A stretch of DNA of 64,000 nt from Orychophragmus violaceus (taxonomy: Eukaryota; Streptophyta; Magnoliopsida; Brassicales; Brassicaceae): the NCBI GenBank assembly GCA_030180135.1, contig CM058234.1, forward strand, positions 32,088,766 to 32,152,765. The letters run 5' to 3'. A model generated the notes under the pieces. It was given only the letters and a program-made list of their open reading frames with translations, was not told where the DNA came from and did not search any database. Below, piece after piece: positions 22,801-32,640 of this stretch; positions within the stretch are counted from its first letter, which is position 1, and every line of letters begins with the position of its first letter. The translations under genes were made by a program, and so were the position numbers.

Positions 22801-23783
22801 ATGTTGATGACATACTGCTTCTCGGAAACGACGTTCCAATGCTAAAGTCTGTAAAGGACTGGCTTGGAAGTTGTTTTTCCATGAAAGACATGGGTGAAGC
22901 CGCATACGTTCTTGGAATTAGGATCTATCGGGATAGACCTAAGAGGCTGATAGGCTTGTGTCAAGACTCATACATTGACAAAGTCCTACAAAGATTCAGC
23001 ATGAAAGATTCCAAGAAGGGCTTCACGCCGATGGTACATGGCACAACGCTAAGCAAGAAGCAGAGCCCTACGTCGGCTGCTGAGCTCGAGCGTATGAAGA
23101 ACATTCCCTATGCATCTGCAATAGGATCTGTTATGTATGCCATGATCTGTACTCGTCCTGATGTTGCTTATGCATTGAGCATGACGAGTAGATACCAGTC
23201 AAATCCAGGTGAAAACCATTGGATTGCCGTAAAGAACATCTTGAAGTATCTAAGACATACTAAGGATAAGTTCTTGGTGTACGGTGGAAGTGATGTGCTT
23301 AAAGTCAGTGGATTCACGGACGCAAGTTTCCAGACAGACACTGATGATTTCCGGTCACAGTCCGGTTATGTCTTTTGTCTGAATGGCGGTGCAGTAAGTT
23401 GGAGAAGCTCCAAGCAGGACACCGTTGCTGATTCCACTACGGAAGCTGAATATATCGCCGCCTCAGAAGCAGCGAAGGAAGCTGTTTGGATACGAAAGTT
23501 CATTATGGAACTAGGTGTGATACCAGATGCGGCTGAGCCTCTGGCGCTATTTTGTGACAACAATGGTGCTATAGCTCAGGCAAAGGAACCAAGATCACAC
23601 CAGAAATCCAAACATGTTCAAAGAAGATATCACTTGATACGTGACATCATTAATAGAAAGGAAGTCAAGATCAGCCGAGTTCCGACAGATGATAATGTCG
23701 CTGATCCGTTGACAAAGCCACTCCCAAGGCCTAAGCTCGAGTTCCTGACTGAAGCTGTAGGCATTAGAAACATTGAAATGTAA
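19806..23783 (+). CDS. copia gag-pol polyprotein, intact (1325 aa)
   Basis: A single frame encodes all proteins needed for copia transposition in the cytoplasm and nucleus. Residues 1 to about 230 are gag. A CX2CX4HX4C zinc knuckle (CRFCKELGHWRRDC) is at about 257-270. Aspartic protease follows, with WVMDTGCGAH at about 307-316. The GAG-pre-integrase zinc region is at about 442-490 (HCRLGH, CEKCESC). The integrase core has HTDVCGPM at about 505, SDRGGEYLS at about 567 and the catalytic glutamate in VSERRNRTLL near 604. Reverse transcriptase starts around CKWIFKKK (849), with the catalytic box YVDD at about 999-1003. RNase H has GFTDASF (about 1169), EAEYIAASEA (about 1212) and FCDNNGA (about 1249). 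All catalytic residues I can check are present. The start follows the leader at the first ATG in frame. The Tork/TAR-like assignment within copia is tentative. Confidence 0.96.
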   Translation: MTTTSTQNTFSIRSVLEKEKLTGTNFLTWSRNLRLVLKQEKKDYVLRDPLPERPLANAARTLHNAWEKHSSDENDVYCLMLVTMTPELQKQFESVLSPIEIMASLKSLFQEQARTERFQTVKNLLDCKLAANAAVSPHVLKMMGYLDHLHKLDCPISQELACDIILQSLPASYDQFILNFNMHGLSKTLPELHGMLKTAEPNLKKPAKDPNVLMVQKGKGFKKSSAKDKGKAKGVQVVDKDTPKPKPKSKAGPTDMCRFCKELGHWRRDCKKFQEGLKELKKKTFETSSSGIFVIEVNTTTSDNTSWVMDTGCGAHICTNMQALSNSRRLKQGQVELRVGNGAKVSALAVGTYLLSLPSGLILELNNCYFVPAISRNIISISLLDLEGYDFSVKNKLCSFNRNNLFYGSAPLTNGLYILDQSAPIYNINTKRFKPNEENRTFLWHCRLGHISEKRIKRLHSNGLLGSFDFESCEKCESCMMGKMTRAPFNKPNERASDLLGLIHTDVCGPMSTNARGNYQYFITFTDDFSRYGYVYLMKHKSESFEKFREFQNEVQNQLGKSIKALRSDRGGEYLSQEFSDHLRECGIVSQLTPPGTPQWNGVSERRNRTLLDMVRSMMSHADLPISLWGYALLTAVFTLNRAPSKAVAKTPYELWTGVAPVLSYLRIWGCEAYVKRLISDKLTPKSDKCYFIGYPRETKAYYFYLRSENKIFVARDCNFLEREFLSKKDSGSKVLLEEIQDEQDTAQPNEEEQQEDLQEIVEPEPVVPEVRRSGRIRHEPERYQGFLVTDCHDLLIIDGDEPSNFNQAMMGPDSSKWRKATDSEMDSMSVNQVFSLVDLPAGVKAIECKWIFKKKIDVDGNVQIYKARLVAKGFRQVHGVDYDETYSPVAMMKSIRILLATAAFHDYEIWQMDMKTAFLNGILEEDVYMTQPDGYIDPKNAGKVCKLHKSIYGLKQASRSWNLRFDEAIKQFDFIRNEEEQCVYKKTSGSKIVFLILYVDDILLLGNDVPMLKSVKDWLGSCFSMKDMGEAAYVLGIRIYRDRPKRLIGLCQDSYIDKVLQRFSMKDSKKGFTPMVHGTTLSKKQSPTSAAELERMKNIPYASAIGSVMYAMICTRPDVAYALSMTSRYQSNPGENHWIAVKNILKYLRHTKDKFLVYGGSDVLKVSGFTDASFQTDTDDFRSQSGYVFCLNGGAVSWRSSKQDTVADSTTEAEYIAASEAAKEAVWIRKFIMELGVIPDAAEPLALFCDNNGAIAQAKEPRSHQKSKHVQRRYHLIRDIINRKEVKISRVPTDDNVADPLTKPLPRPKLEFLTEAVGIRNIEM

Positions 23784-24638
23784 TCTAAATTTGAGTGGGA
23801 GTTTTGTGAGCTTTATTTTAGTTATTTGATATGTTCTTGTAAAACATTTTTTTATGTTTTAATGAAATTATTATTTCAAGATTATTTTAACTGTGATGAA
23901 ATAATCGTTCCAAAATGATATGAAACATTTTATAGGTCATCGAAGTAAGTGACTTGATCTTGAGTCATCAAAGTCATTTAGCTTGATCATGAGATCCTAT
24001 ATTTGATAAATGTTTTGTATCATCCTGTCCCTAGTCGAAGGTTGTTGAAATTGGAACATCAACAACCGTGTAAGACTGGATTGGTACGTGACTTATGACA
24101 AAGTCTCAGTGTGTCATAGATGCTCGGCATCAAAGTCAGTACATAGGTGTATGTTGGGAACATACGACCGGACAAGACCCGCTAATAAGAACTCTTCAGG
24201 ATATTTATATCTGTGTCATAAGAGATTCTTACTACGACTATAGAGTATAGTCCTTAGACCTGAGTTCACATGCATGTGACTGCACATGGACTGATGTACT
24301 TTGATCATTGTCTAACGCTATCATTCTGTGATAGCTATAAGGACCTTGTTTGGGTGCATTATGAAATGAGTAGTTTACAGTGATGGAACAAGATGGGATT
24401 TGTCCCTCCAATATAAATGGAGTGAATATCTCTAGGCCAATCGGAGATTTGAATACTGGAAAACGCATGGCCATGCTCAAACGGACTTTCCCGAGTCGTT
24501 TGTATTGTCAGTATCAAATCAGAGTCCGATGAACAAGATTAGGCTTTATAAGGATGACACTAATCTTGCCTTATGACTAATCGAGATATTGAGACGAAAG
24601 GGATTATGAATACAGAGATTCCAGTTCAAGTGGGAGAT
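23784..24638 (+). other. inner copia 3' untranslated region with polypurine tract
   Basis: About 0.85 kb with no sense gene. The polypurine tract CAAGTGGGAGAT (24627-24638) abuts the 3' LTR. An 80-codon antisense open stretch (24480-24238) also occurs in the outer copy but is not conserved like a protein. Confidence 0.85.
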
Positions 24639-25267
24639 TGTTGGAATTGTGTCCAGCAATCTCTGTACTGTCTCTATAACGTAAGAGTATGTCAGTGATC
24701 AGACATAAGTCATACAATACTGGGGGTCATGATGGCTTGCTAGAGTCCGCTCATGATCTATAAGTCTTGGACTTATTGCCTTTATTGTATGATCCCATAT
24801 GGGTCACACGCTTAAGCTAGCAGGAAATAATGTTGGAACGGCTTAGCAGAAGTACGACAAAAGTGCTAGGCATTTGTCGTACTAAGAGAGAAGAATTAAT
24901 GGGTCTGATTAAATGGCATTTAATCAGAATGGGCCCAAAAGCCCAAAAGGGAAAGAGAAGGCTTTTAATGTCTAAAAGCCAACTCTCTTCTCTTCCCAAC
25001 CCTAATACCCCACGCGGCCACTCTCCTCTCTCTGCGCCAGCCTCCTTGTGGTCTAGCAGCCAATTTCCGGTGATTGCGTGTGTGAGCCTTTGGAGGATCC
25101 ATCTCTCGGTGTATCTCCCTGATCATTGACCTGTTCATCAATTCCGCTGCAAACAAACAGGTAAAAGGTGAGATCATATGTTTCTAAATAAGAACACCTA
25201 GATCTAATGCATGTTTAGGTTGATATCAATATGAGAATTGAATCAGGATCAACCGAAACTTCCAACA
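24639..25267 (+). repeat. 3' LTR of the inner copia
   Basis: Identical over 629 bp to the 5' LTR at 17579-18207 and followed by the target duplication CACAT. Confidence 0.97.
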
Positions 25268-25272
25268 CACAT

Positions 25273-28052
25273 CCTCTTCCAGAATACCATTCAGGAAGGC
25301 GGTTTTTACGTCCATCTGCCAAATTTCATAATCATGAAAAGCTGCAGTTGCTAGTAGAATCCGAATAGATTTCATCATAGCCACTGGGGAATAGGTTTCA
25401 TCATAATCCACACCGTGAACTTGTCTGAAACCTTTTGCCACCAACCTGGCTTTATAAATCTGGACATTTCCATCCACGTCAATCTTCTTCTTGAAGATCC
25501 ATTTGCACTCGATGGCTTTTACACCAGCGGGTAAGTCAAACAACGAAAACACTTGGTTGACCGACATGGAGTCCATTTCGGAATCTGTGGCCTTTACACC
25601 ACTTAGAGGAATCTGGGCCCATCATGGCTTGATTGAAGTTCGATGGTTCATCACCATCAATGATCAGAAGATCATGACAGTCAGTCACGAGAAATCCTTG
25701 ATATCTCTCGGGTTCGTGATGGATCCTCCCGGATCTTCGAACTTCAGGTACTACAGGTTCAGGCTCTACAATTTCTTGTAGGTCCTCCTGCTGCTCTTCC
25801 TCATTAGGTTGAGCAGTATCCTGTTCATCTTGAATTTCTTCAAGCAGTACCTTACTCCCACTGTTTTTCTTAGAGAGAAACTCCCTCTCAAGAAAATTAC
25901 AATCCCGGGCAACAAAGATCTTGTTCTCGGATCGTAGATAGAAGTAATAAGCCTTAGTTTCCTTCGGATAACCAATGAAGTAGCATTTATCAGACTTTGG
26001 TGTAAGCTTGTCAGAGATCAATCTCTTGACATAGGCTTCACAACCCCAAATTCTAAGATAAGACAGCACTGGAGCTACTCCAGTCCATAGTTCATATGGT
26101 GTCTTTGCTACTGCTTTTGATGGCGCTCTATTTAGAGTGAACACTGCTGTTAGCAGAGCATATCCCCAAAGGGATATTGGAAGGTCTGTGTGACTCATCA
26201 TAGATCGAACCATATCCAATAAGGTCCAATTTCTCCTCTCAGACACACCATTCCATTGTGGTGTTCCAGGAGGAGTGAGTTGGGATACGATCCCACACTC
26301 TCTCAGATGATCACTGAATTCTTGGCTTAAGTATTCTCCTCCTCGGTCGGACCGAAGAGCCTTAATGCTTTTGCCAAGTTGGTTCTGTACTTCATTTTGG
26401 AATTCTCTGAATTTCTCAAACGATTCAGACTTATGTTTCATCAAATAAACATATCCATACCTACTGAAATCATCAGTGAAGGTAATGAAGTACTGATAGT
26501 TTCCTCTTGCATTTGTGGACATTGGGCCACACACATCTGTGTGTATCAGGCCCAATAAGTCACTGGCCCTCTCGTTAGGTTTATTAAAGGGGGCCCGTGT
26601 CATTTTGCCCATCATGCAGGATTCGCATTTCTCACATGACTCAAAGTCAAATGAGCCAAGAAGTCCATTCGAATGGAGCCTCTTGATGCGTTTCTCGCTG
26701 ATGTGCCCTAAACGACAATGCCATAGAAACGTTCGGTTCTCCTCATTAGGTTTGAACCGTTTGGTATCAATGTTATAAATTGGCGCGGATTGATCAAGTA
26801 TGTAAAGCCCATTCGTAAGAGGGGCACAACCATAGAACAAAAATTTGCGATTGAAGGAACATAATTTATTCTTAACTGAAAAATCATAACCTTCCAAATC
26901 CAACAAAGAAATTGAAATAATATTTCTGCTTATCACAGGTACAAAATAACAATTATTGAGTTCTAAAACCAATCCCGAAGGTAAAGACAACAAGTATGTG
27001 CCTACAGCTAGTGCAGGAACTTTCGCTCCATTCCCAACTCGTAGCTCCACTTGTCCTTGCTTCAGCCTCCTACTGTTGCTGAGTGCCTGCATATTAGTAC
27101 AAATATGAGCCCCACAACCAGTATCCATAACCCATGAGGTATTATCAGAAGTAGTTGTATTAACTTCTATAACAAAAATACCTGATGAAGAAGTCTCGAG
27201 AGTCTTCTTCTTCAATTCCTTTAGACCTTCCTGGAATTTCTTACATTCTCTCCTCCAATGCCCTGGTTCTTTACAGAACCTGCAGATGTCAGTAGGCCCA
27301 GCCTTGGATTTGGGCTTGGGCTTTGGCGTGTCCTTGTCCGAGACTTGAACAGCCTTAGCCTTTCCCTTGTCCTTGGCAGAGGATTTCTTAAAGCCCTTGC
27401 CCTTTTGCACCATAAGCACATTGGGGTCCTTGGCGGTTTTCCTCAAGTTGGGCTCTGCAGTCTTGAGCATTCCGTGAAGCTCAGGCAATGTCTTACTCAA
27501 GCCATGCATATTGAAGTTCAGGATGAACTGATCATAGCTTGCAGGTAATGACTGCAGAACGATGTCGCAGGCAAGTTCCTGGCTGATAGGGCAGTCGAGT
27601 TTCTGAAGATGATCGAGATAACCCATCATCTTCAAGACATGAGGACTCACTGCCGCATTTGCAGTCAACTTACAGTCTAAGAGGTTCTTAACTGTCTGGA
27701 ACCTCTCAGTCCTTGCCTGCTCCTGAAAAAGCGATTTCAGGCTTGCCATTATCTCGATGGGCGACAACACACTCTCGAACTGCATTTGCAGCTCAGCAGT
27801 CATGGTCGCCAACATCAGGCAATAGACATCATTTTCATCTGACGAATGCTTTTCCCAAGCATTATGCAGAGTCATGGCGGCATTGTTAGGAGGCCTCTCG
27901 GGGAGGGGATCACGAAGGACATAATCCTTCTTCTCCTGCTTGAGGACCAGCCTCAAGTTCCTTGACCACGTCAGGAAGTTCGTTCCAGTCAGCTTCTCCT
28001 TTTCGAGAACAGACCGGATTGAGAATGTGTTTTGTGTGCTTGTAGTAGTCAT
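25273..28052 (-). pseudogene. outer copia gag-pol, 5' half
   Basis: Minus-strand gag-pol starting MTTTSTQNTFSIRSVLEK, nearly identical to the inner copia protein. The zinc knuckle (CRFCKEPGHWRREC), protease (WVMDTGCGAH), pre-integrase and integrase (SDRGGEYLS) motifs are present. Near 25590 a 1-nt insertion in the stretch for SKW-RKATDSEMD shifts the frame, giving SKWCKGHRF and a stop at 25536. The correct frame (MDSMSVNQVFSLFDL) resumes at 25576 and runs to EEDV, where the inner copia interrupts it. The 3' half is at 16344-17573. The frameshift and the insertion make the element non-autonomous. Confidence 0.93.
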
Positions 28053-29704
28053 AGCTGAAATATAAGATAAAAGGATTTTAGTTAATATGTTCAATATGAT
28101 TAATCTCGCATTATAGTTAATATGATTAATCTCTCATTATATTCAATAACATTAGTTACCCTCAATAGAATATAATGATTCCAAGATCCACATATAACTA
28201 AGATCAAAGTGGGCCACTGGCCGTCACCCAACCTTAGCTTATATCGGTAAGCCCTATTTCGGCTAATTATATCCGTGATATAACTCTTGGTTGTGAATCT
28301 GGGCCCGAGGCCCAATCCACTCTGATGTCTCAAGGCCCGGGACTCCCGATGGCCTAGTCAAGAAAACCAGACTATACAGTCATGTAATCACTAATGTCTG
28401 GGACTCCCAATGACATTTATGAATCACAAACCGTCTTACCCACGCAAAAGTAGACACCCTCACACTGTAAGGCCATGAGTACAATTGAATGGGCTTCGAC
28501 AGCTGACATAGACTGGAAAAGACATCCAACGCTTGATATTATTTGAGGTTTGTAGGTTTATTAAAATCTCATCCCAAAATAGAAGATTACTATTTTGGGA
28601 AACTTTCCTTTTTGGGAAACCTACTAATTTTGGAAACTTTCTAAAATTGGAAACTTCCTAAAATTGGAAACTTTCTAAAATTGGAAACTTCCTAAAATTG
28701 GAAACTTTCTAAATATAGAAATTTCTTAAAATCCAAAACATGCAAATCTAGAAAACTTCTATTCTAAGAAACTTTCTAATTTCAGATTTTGAAAAACAGA
28801 TTAATTTAAAATCGATTTTAATTTTATATAAATGAATTTTAAATTAAATCTGAAGAAAAGACTCAAATAATTGGCCCAATTGTTTTAACTTCTTGGCCCG
28901 AGGCCCAAGAATTGGTCCATGTCCAAGACATAACCCAATTGCCCAATTAAATGACATAACCGATCTGGTTCATTAAAATTGGTCTAACCAAAATTAATTA
29001 CTACGATGACCACAATTGTCAACCGGTTATTTACTAAACCGGATTTTCTCAATTTATTTGGTCCAACCAAATCAAATTAGAAAACCACTGGTTTAGGCAC
29101 TAAATCCAATTTTACGACATTGGATTTCTTATCCCGGTTTAACCAGAACTTAATAAATTTTATTAAGTCTGTTTATTAAACCGTGACGATTAATTTTTAA
29201 TCAAGTTTTAAACCGAACCGTCAAACAAACCGAACCGATCGATTGGACGTGAACCGTTCACGATCACGTCAGCCCTAGCTTCACACGATCGAGTGAACGA
29301 TCGGGACAGCCGCAAGCCACGCGATCGGGACGGCTCGGGCGATCGTTCGGGACGTGAGGCGGGATGGCTCGGGTCGAGAGAAGGCGGGACACGATCGCCG
29401 ACGATCCATGCTATCGATCCTTACGATCGATCCATGCGATCTAATCAGCCGATCGGACCATCTCCCGTGATCGACTCGACCACGCGACTCGATCCATCGA
29501 ACGGTCCGTGCGTCTCACGATCCGGACGTGCGGCTCGACCACACTCCGACGCAACCAATTCACTATAGATTGGATCATGCGATTTCTAGTTTGTTTAGGT
29601 TTTTTAATTCTTTGTTTCTTAAGTATTTTCTTATCATATATTGATTCAAATACTTCTAAACAACCTAAACATGATTCTAAACAAGAAATCCTAACAGAAC
29701 CAAT
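28053..29704 (-). other. outer copia untranslated leader
   Basis: No gene is seen. It contains an AGAAAGTTTCC-type minisatellite at 28600-28770. A CGATCG-rich GC block lies at 29225-29560, parallel in position to the inner copia leader although the sequences of the two GC blocks have diverged. Confidence 0.75.
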
Positions 29705-29717
29705 GGCTCTGATACCA
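29705..29717 (-). promoter_or_regulatory. primer binding site, outer copia
   Basis: On the minus strand TGGTATCAGAGCC begins one base after the 5' LTR, matching initiator tRNA-Met. Confidence 0.92.
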
Positions 29718-29718
29718 C

Positions 29719-30354
29719 TGAAGGATTCGTTTAGTGTTAATCCTGATTCAATTCTTCAGATTAAACTCACCTAAACATGCCAGATCTAGGTTCTCTTGCA
29801 GAATCATAAAGGATCTCACCTGTTACCTTGTTTTGCAGCGGAAAGAGGAGGTACGGGACAGAGATCAGCAGAACCACCAAGAGATAGTTCCTCCAAAGGC
29901 TCACACACGCACGCACAGGAAATAGGCTGCTAGACCAGCTGTTGGGAGGCGCAGAGAAAGAGAGAGGGAGGCGCAGATGGCTTGGGGAAATTAGGTGGCT
30001 AGGTTAAGTTTTAATCATAAAACTTATGCCTAGTTCCTTTTGGGCTTTTGGGCCCAATTCCCAGTCTGATTAAATCCCTTGGATTTAATCAGGCCCTTCT
30101 ATCTCTCTAAGCACAGTAAATGCCTAGCACTTTTACCGTACTTCTGCTAAACCGTTCCTACACATTTTCCTGTTAGCTTAGGCGTGTGACCCATATGGGA
30201 TCATATAATAAAGGCAATAAATCCATGATTTATAGATCATGAGCGGACTCTAGCAAGCCATCATGACCCCCAGTATTATATGACTTATGTCTGATCATTG
30301 ACATACTCTTACTTTCTAGAGACAGTACAGAGATTACTGGACATAATTCCAACA
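29719..30354 (-). repeat. 5' LTR of the outer copia
   Basis: A 636-bp LTR with intact TG/CA ends, followed on the plus strand by the TGTAC duplication. Confidence 0.96.
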
Positions 30355-30865
30355 TGTACTTCATCCCAGTAACGAAGTCCTCAAAGTCATCAATATGATC
30401 CATCGGTTGCTCATGTGGGAGACCATGGAACGGATTCTGTCTCAGCAGAGTGTAGTAAACAGTCTTGATCTCAAAATCATTCCTCTCAAATCCAGGAGGT
30501 ACAATTGCTGGCCGGTTAGCATAGAACTCATCCGGTCGGTTGTAGTCAGCAAGAGTCCTCTCATTAGCAGCAACCATCAGCCTCTGATCTTCTGGTTGAG
30601 GTTGAGGTTCAGGTTCAGGGATCACTCGTCCCTCAGCATCAATCCTTTGCCCAGCAGCATTGTACGGATTGTTCTGTCGGTCTCTTAGGACGTCTTCAGC
30701 ATCAGGTATCAGAATCAAGCGATTGTTGTTCATCCTTTCTCGCTGACCCTTTATGTTTGTTCTCTCTAGTCTAGCTAGTTCCTCAAGCCTGAGATTAACG
30801 AGATTCGAGTTCGGATTACTTCTGGTCTCACGCGTCTGCATACACCGTCGGTAATCGCAGTGCAA
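30355..30865 (-). pseudogene. gypsy gag, N-terminal part
   Basis: Minus-strand gag start of the Athila-like element. It has a basic, asparagine-rich N-terminus (RSNPNSNLVNLRLEELARLE), a proline/glutamate-glutamine run (PEPEPQPQPEDQ) and the family signature RPAIVPPGFERNDFEIKT followed by LRQNPFHGLPHEQPMDHIDD. The sequence breaks after FVTGMKY at the TGTAC duplication and continues at 14888. I placed the start at 30865, the first ATG of the open frame; a slightly different start cannot be excluded. Confidence 0.85.
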
Positions 30866-31082
30866 CGATCGATGCTAAGATGCAACGATCGATTCAACTC
30901 AAATTCGCCCTGCAACGATCAATTCAGAAGATGCGTCGATCGATGCTAAGCGAAAATCAGACCTGCGACAGAGAAAAACAGAGAAATTAGTAACAAAAAA
31001 CAAAAACGAAAAACCTAGTCTAAACCCTAAGTTCAAATCTATCGAAGACTCAAAAGATTCCCTGGCAACGGCGCCAAAAACT
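30866..31082 (-). promoter_or_regulatory. gypsy leader and primer binding site
   Basis: The primer binding site is at 31059-31076; on the minus strand it reads TGGCGCCGTTGCCAGGGA, complementary to tRNA-Asp as in Athila/Tat elements. It lies six bases from the 5' LTR. The leader at 30866-30955 contains four ATCGATCGATGC-like micro-repeats. Confidence 0.85.
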
Positions 31083-32281
31083 TGATACGATCAGAGTTTT
31101 AATCCCTAGATCTACACTGCAGGTGCACAGACGTGACAGTAGTATATAGGGTATCCAATCCACAGAGACTCTAGACCTTACGATAGATTGTAGAACGTCA
31201 AGTTAAGCTAGGTGAAATTAATTAGAAACTAAATAGCAAATAGAAAAGTAAATCAAATAGCAGGAGTGGTTTGTAAGCAATCAACTAAAAGCGCTAAGTC
31301 TAGGGAGTTCTCAGGAAATCAGACAAGCAGATAAACTATCAGCCAGGATCAAATTAAGTCCGGTTCTAGAACTCAAACACAGATATAGAATTAACCAACT
31401 TTTGTTGCGAGAATTCTCTAAGTCTAATAGCAGAAACCCAAATTTCTTTGCAATTCCTAACAGATTAAACTAGCCTTAAGTGCAAGTTCGATATGTTCAC
31501 AATTCAATTAAACCAAATTTCTTTGCGGATAATTCAATTGCTCAACCTAAATAGTTCAGATTCTAAACCACACTTTCGTGTCAATTTAATAACCTAAAGT
31601 CTAGATTCTAAGAGATCAAGTTAGAAACTAGTATTAAGCACAATTCATGTTGAAGAACAATTAAGTTATGAATCCTAAACTGATAAATTAATCTAACAAG
31701 TCATGAAAACCTTTATGAGAATCCCTAAACCTAACTATGAATCTACTCAGACATGATTAATGAAACACAAATCATAGAATAGATAGATTGCATAAAAATA
31801 AAGAGTAAGAATAAAAGGGGTTCGAAATCTTCTCCAAAAGCAGGAAGCAATACAGGTTCAGATCAGCCCCAAAAGCTCTAAAATCTCTATGCTCAAAGTA
31901 TGAAAGCGTCTATAGAATTAAACACCAAAAACCTAATTATAAAGCTCTAATCACGGCTGGGGCCTCTTTGTAATTATTGGAAACTTCTGGACAAAAGTGC
32001 AATTTCCAAACTCTTCATTAAACCGCCGAGAATAAGTCTGACTCGCATGTGTGTCGATCGATGCACAAGGTGTGTCGATCGATGCAATCCTCTGTTTTGG
32101 ACAGTGAACTCTATCTCTCGGGTTAATTCTCCAAAATGCTCCAGAAAGCGCCACAATCTCCAAATCCGTTCCAAACATGCATATACCTAATAACACCTAT
32201 AAATGACTCTAAAGAAACACCAAAAGACTCTAAAACATACTTATATCATGGTCTAAAACCGGTGAAAACCATGATATATCA
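31083..32281 (-). repeat. 5' LTR of the gypsy element
   Basis: Full-length 1199-bp partner of 6959-8157, followed by the CAGCC duplication. It contains two perfect TCGATCGATGCA motifs (about 32054-32086), which in the other LTR have mutated. Confidence 0.95.
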
Positions 32282-32440
32282 CAGCCACTCGAAGATTTCA
32301 ACGAAATCACCTCAAATTTCTCCTTTTATCCTTTGGCCCTATCGTTAGAAAGTGCAAGACTTAAAACTTTAAACAGCGTAAGAACATAATTTTATACAGC
32401 TTAAGATCAAAACTTTAGACAGCTCATGGACTGATAGAGA

Positions 32441-32610
32441 GATAACCTGTTTATCCACCAAAAGTAGTTTGATGGCTTTGCCGGAGAAGACCCATTGATA
32501 CATCCAACACCGAAGGACCTTCAATCTCAAACTCCATTTCGTCGTCGACTAGTTTATCTCTGAGAGGAATTGGTATTGTCTTTGTGCCATTGGTCTTTTT
32601 GCAATAAATT
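32441..32610 (-). pseudogene. RPA70-like gene copy B, exon 1
   Basis: On the minus strand this reads MAQRQYQFLSEIN-stop, then STTKWSLRLKVLRCWMYQWV and SGKAIKLLLVDKQ before a splice donor. This is the typical first OB-fold exon of the family (FLSEI...W-LR-KVLRCW). An in-frame TAG (plus-strand CTA at 32549-32551) interrupts it. The gypsy element separates it from the remaining exons at 6143-6958. Confidence 0.65.
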
Positions 32611-32640
32611 TTCGTTAAGAAAATAAATGTAAGACGAAAG

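Larger units (their letters stand above)
17579..25267 (+). mobile_element. inner Ty1/copia LTR retrotransposon, intact
   Basis: Two 629-bp LTRs (17579-18207, 24639-25267) start TGTTGGAATTGTGTCC and end AACTTCCAACA. I find no difference between them. The 5-bp duplication CACAT flanks the element (17574-17578, 25268-25272). It has a tRNA-iMet-type primer binding site, a long leader, one intact 1325-codon gag-pol frame and a polypurine tract. All parts needed for transposition appear present. It is inserted, in opposite orientation, in the RT region of a close relative. Identical LTRs and an intact frame imply a very recent insertion. Confidence 0.97.
14894..30354 (-). mobile_element. outer Ty1/copia LTR retrotransposon
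   Basis: Two 636-bp LTRs (14894-15529 and 29719-30354) start, on the minus strand, TGTTGGAATTATGTCC and end AATCCTTCA. The left copy has a single change in its terminal dinucleotide. The 5-bp duplication TGTAC flanks the element (14889-14893, 30355-30359). A tRNA-iMet-type primer binding site and a polypurine tract fix the minus-strand orientation. By eye the LTRs differ at only 3 positions. The element inserted into the gypsy gag and was later split by a copia of the same family. Without that insertion it is about 7.77 kb. Confidence 0.95.
6959..32281 (-). mobile_element. Athila-like Ty3/gypsy LTR retrotransposon, nested host
   Basis: Two 1199-bp LTRs (6959-8157 and 31083-32281) start TGATACGATC and end GATATATCA, and are flanked by the 5-bp duplication CAGCC (6954-6958 and 32282-32286). 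A tRNA-Asp-type primer binding site lies inside the right LTR and a polypurine tract inside the left LTR, so the element reads on the minus strand. Gag, protease, reverse transcriptase, RNase H and integrase all follow the Athila pattern, but with many stops and frameshifts. By eye the LTRs differ at about 33 positions (near 3%). The gag is interrupted by a copia element. Without that insertion the gypsy is about 9.86 kb. It inserted between exon 1 and the later exons of RPA70-like copy B. Confidence 0.93.

Noticed and set aside
24238..24480. 80-codon antisense open frame shared by both copia elements (also 15687-15929)
   Set aside because: The two copies differ at about ten residues, more than the surrounding pol, so there is no sign of protein constraint.
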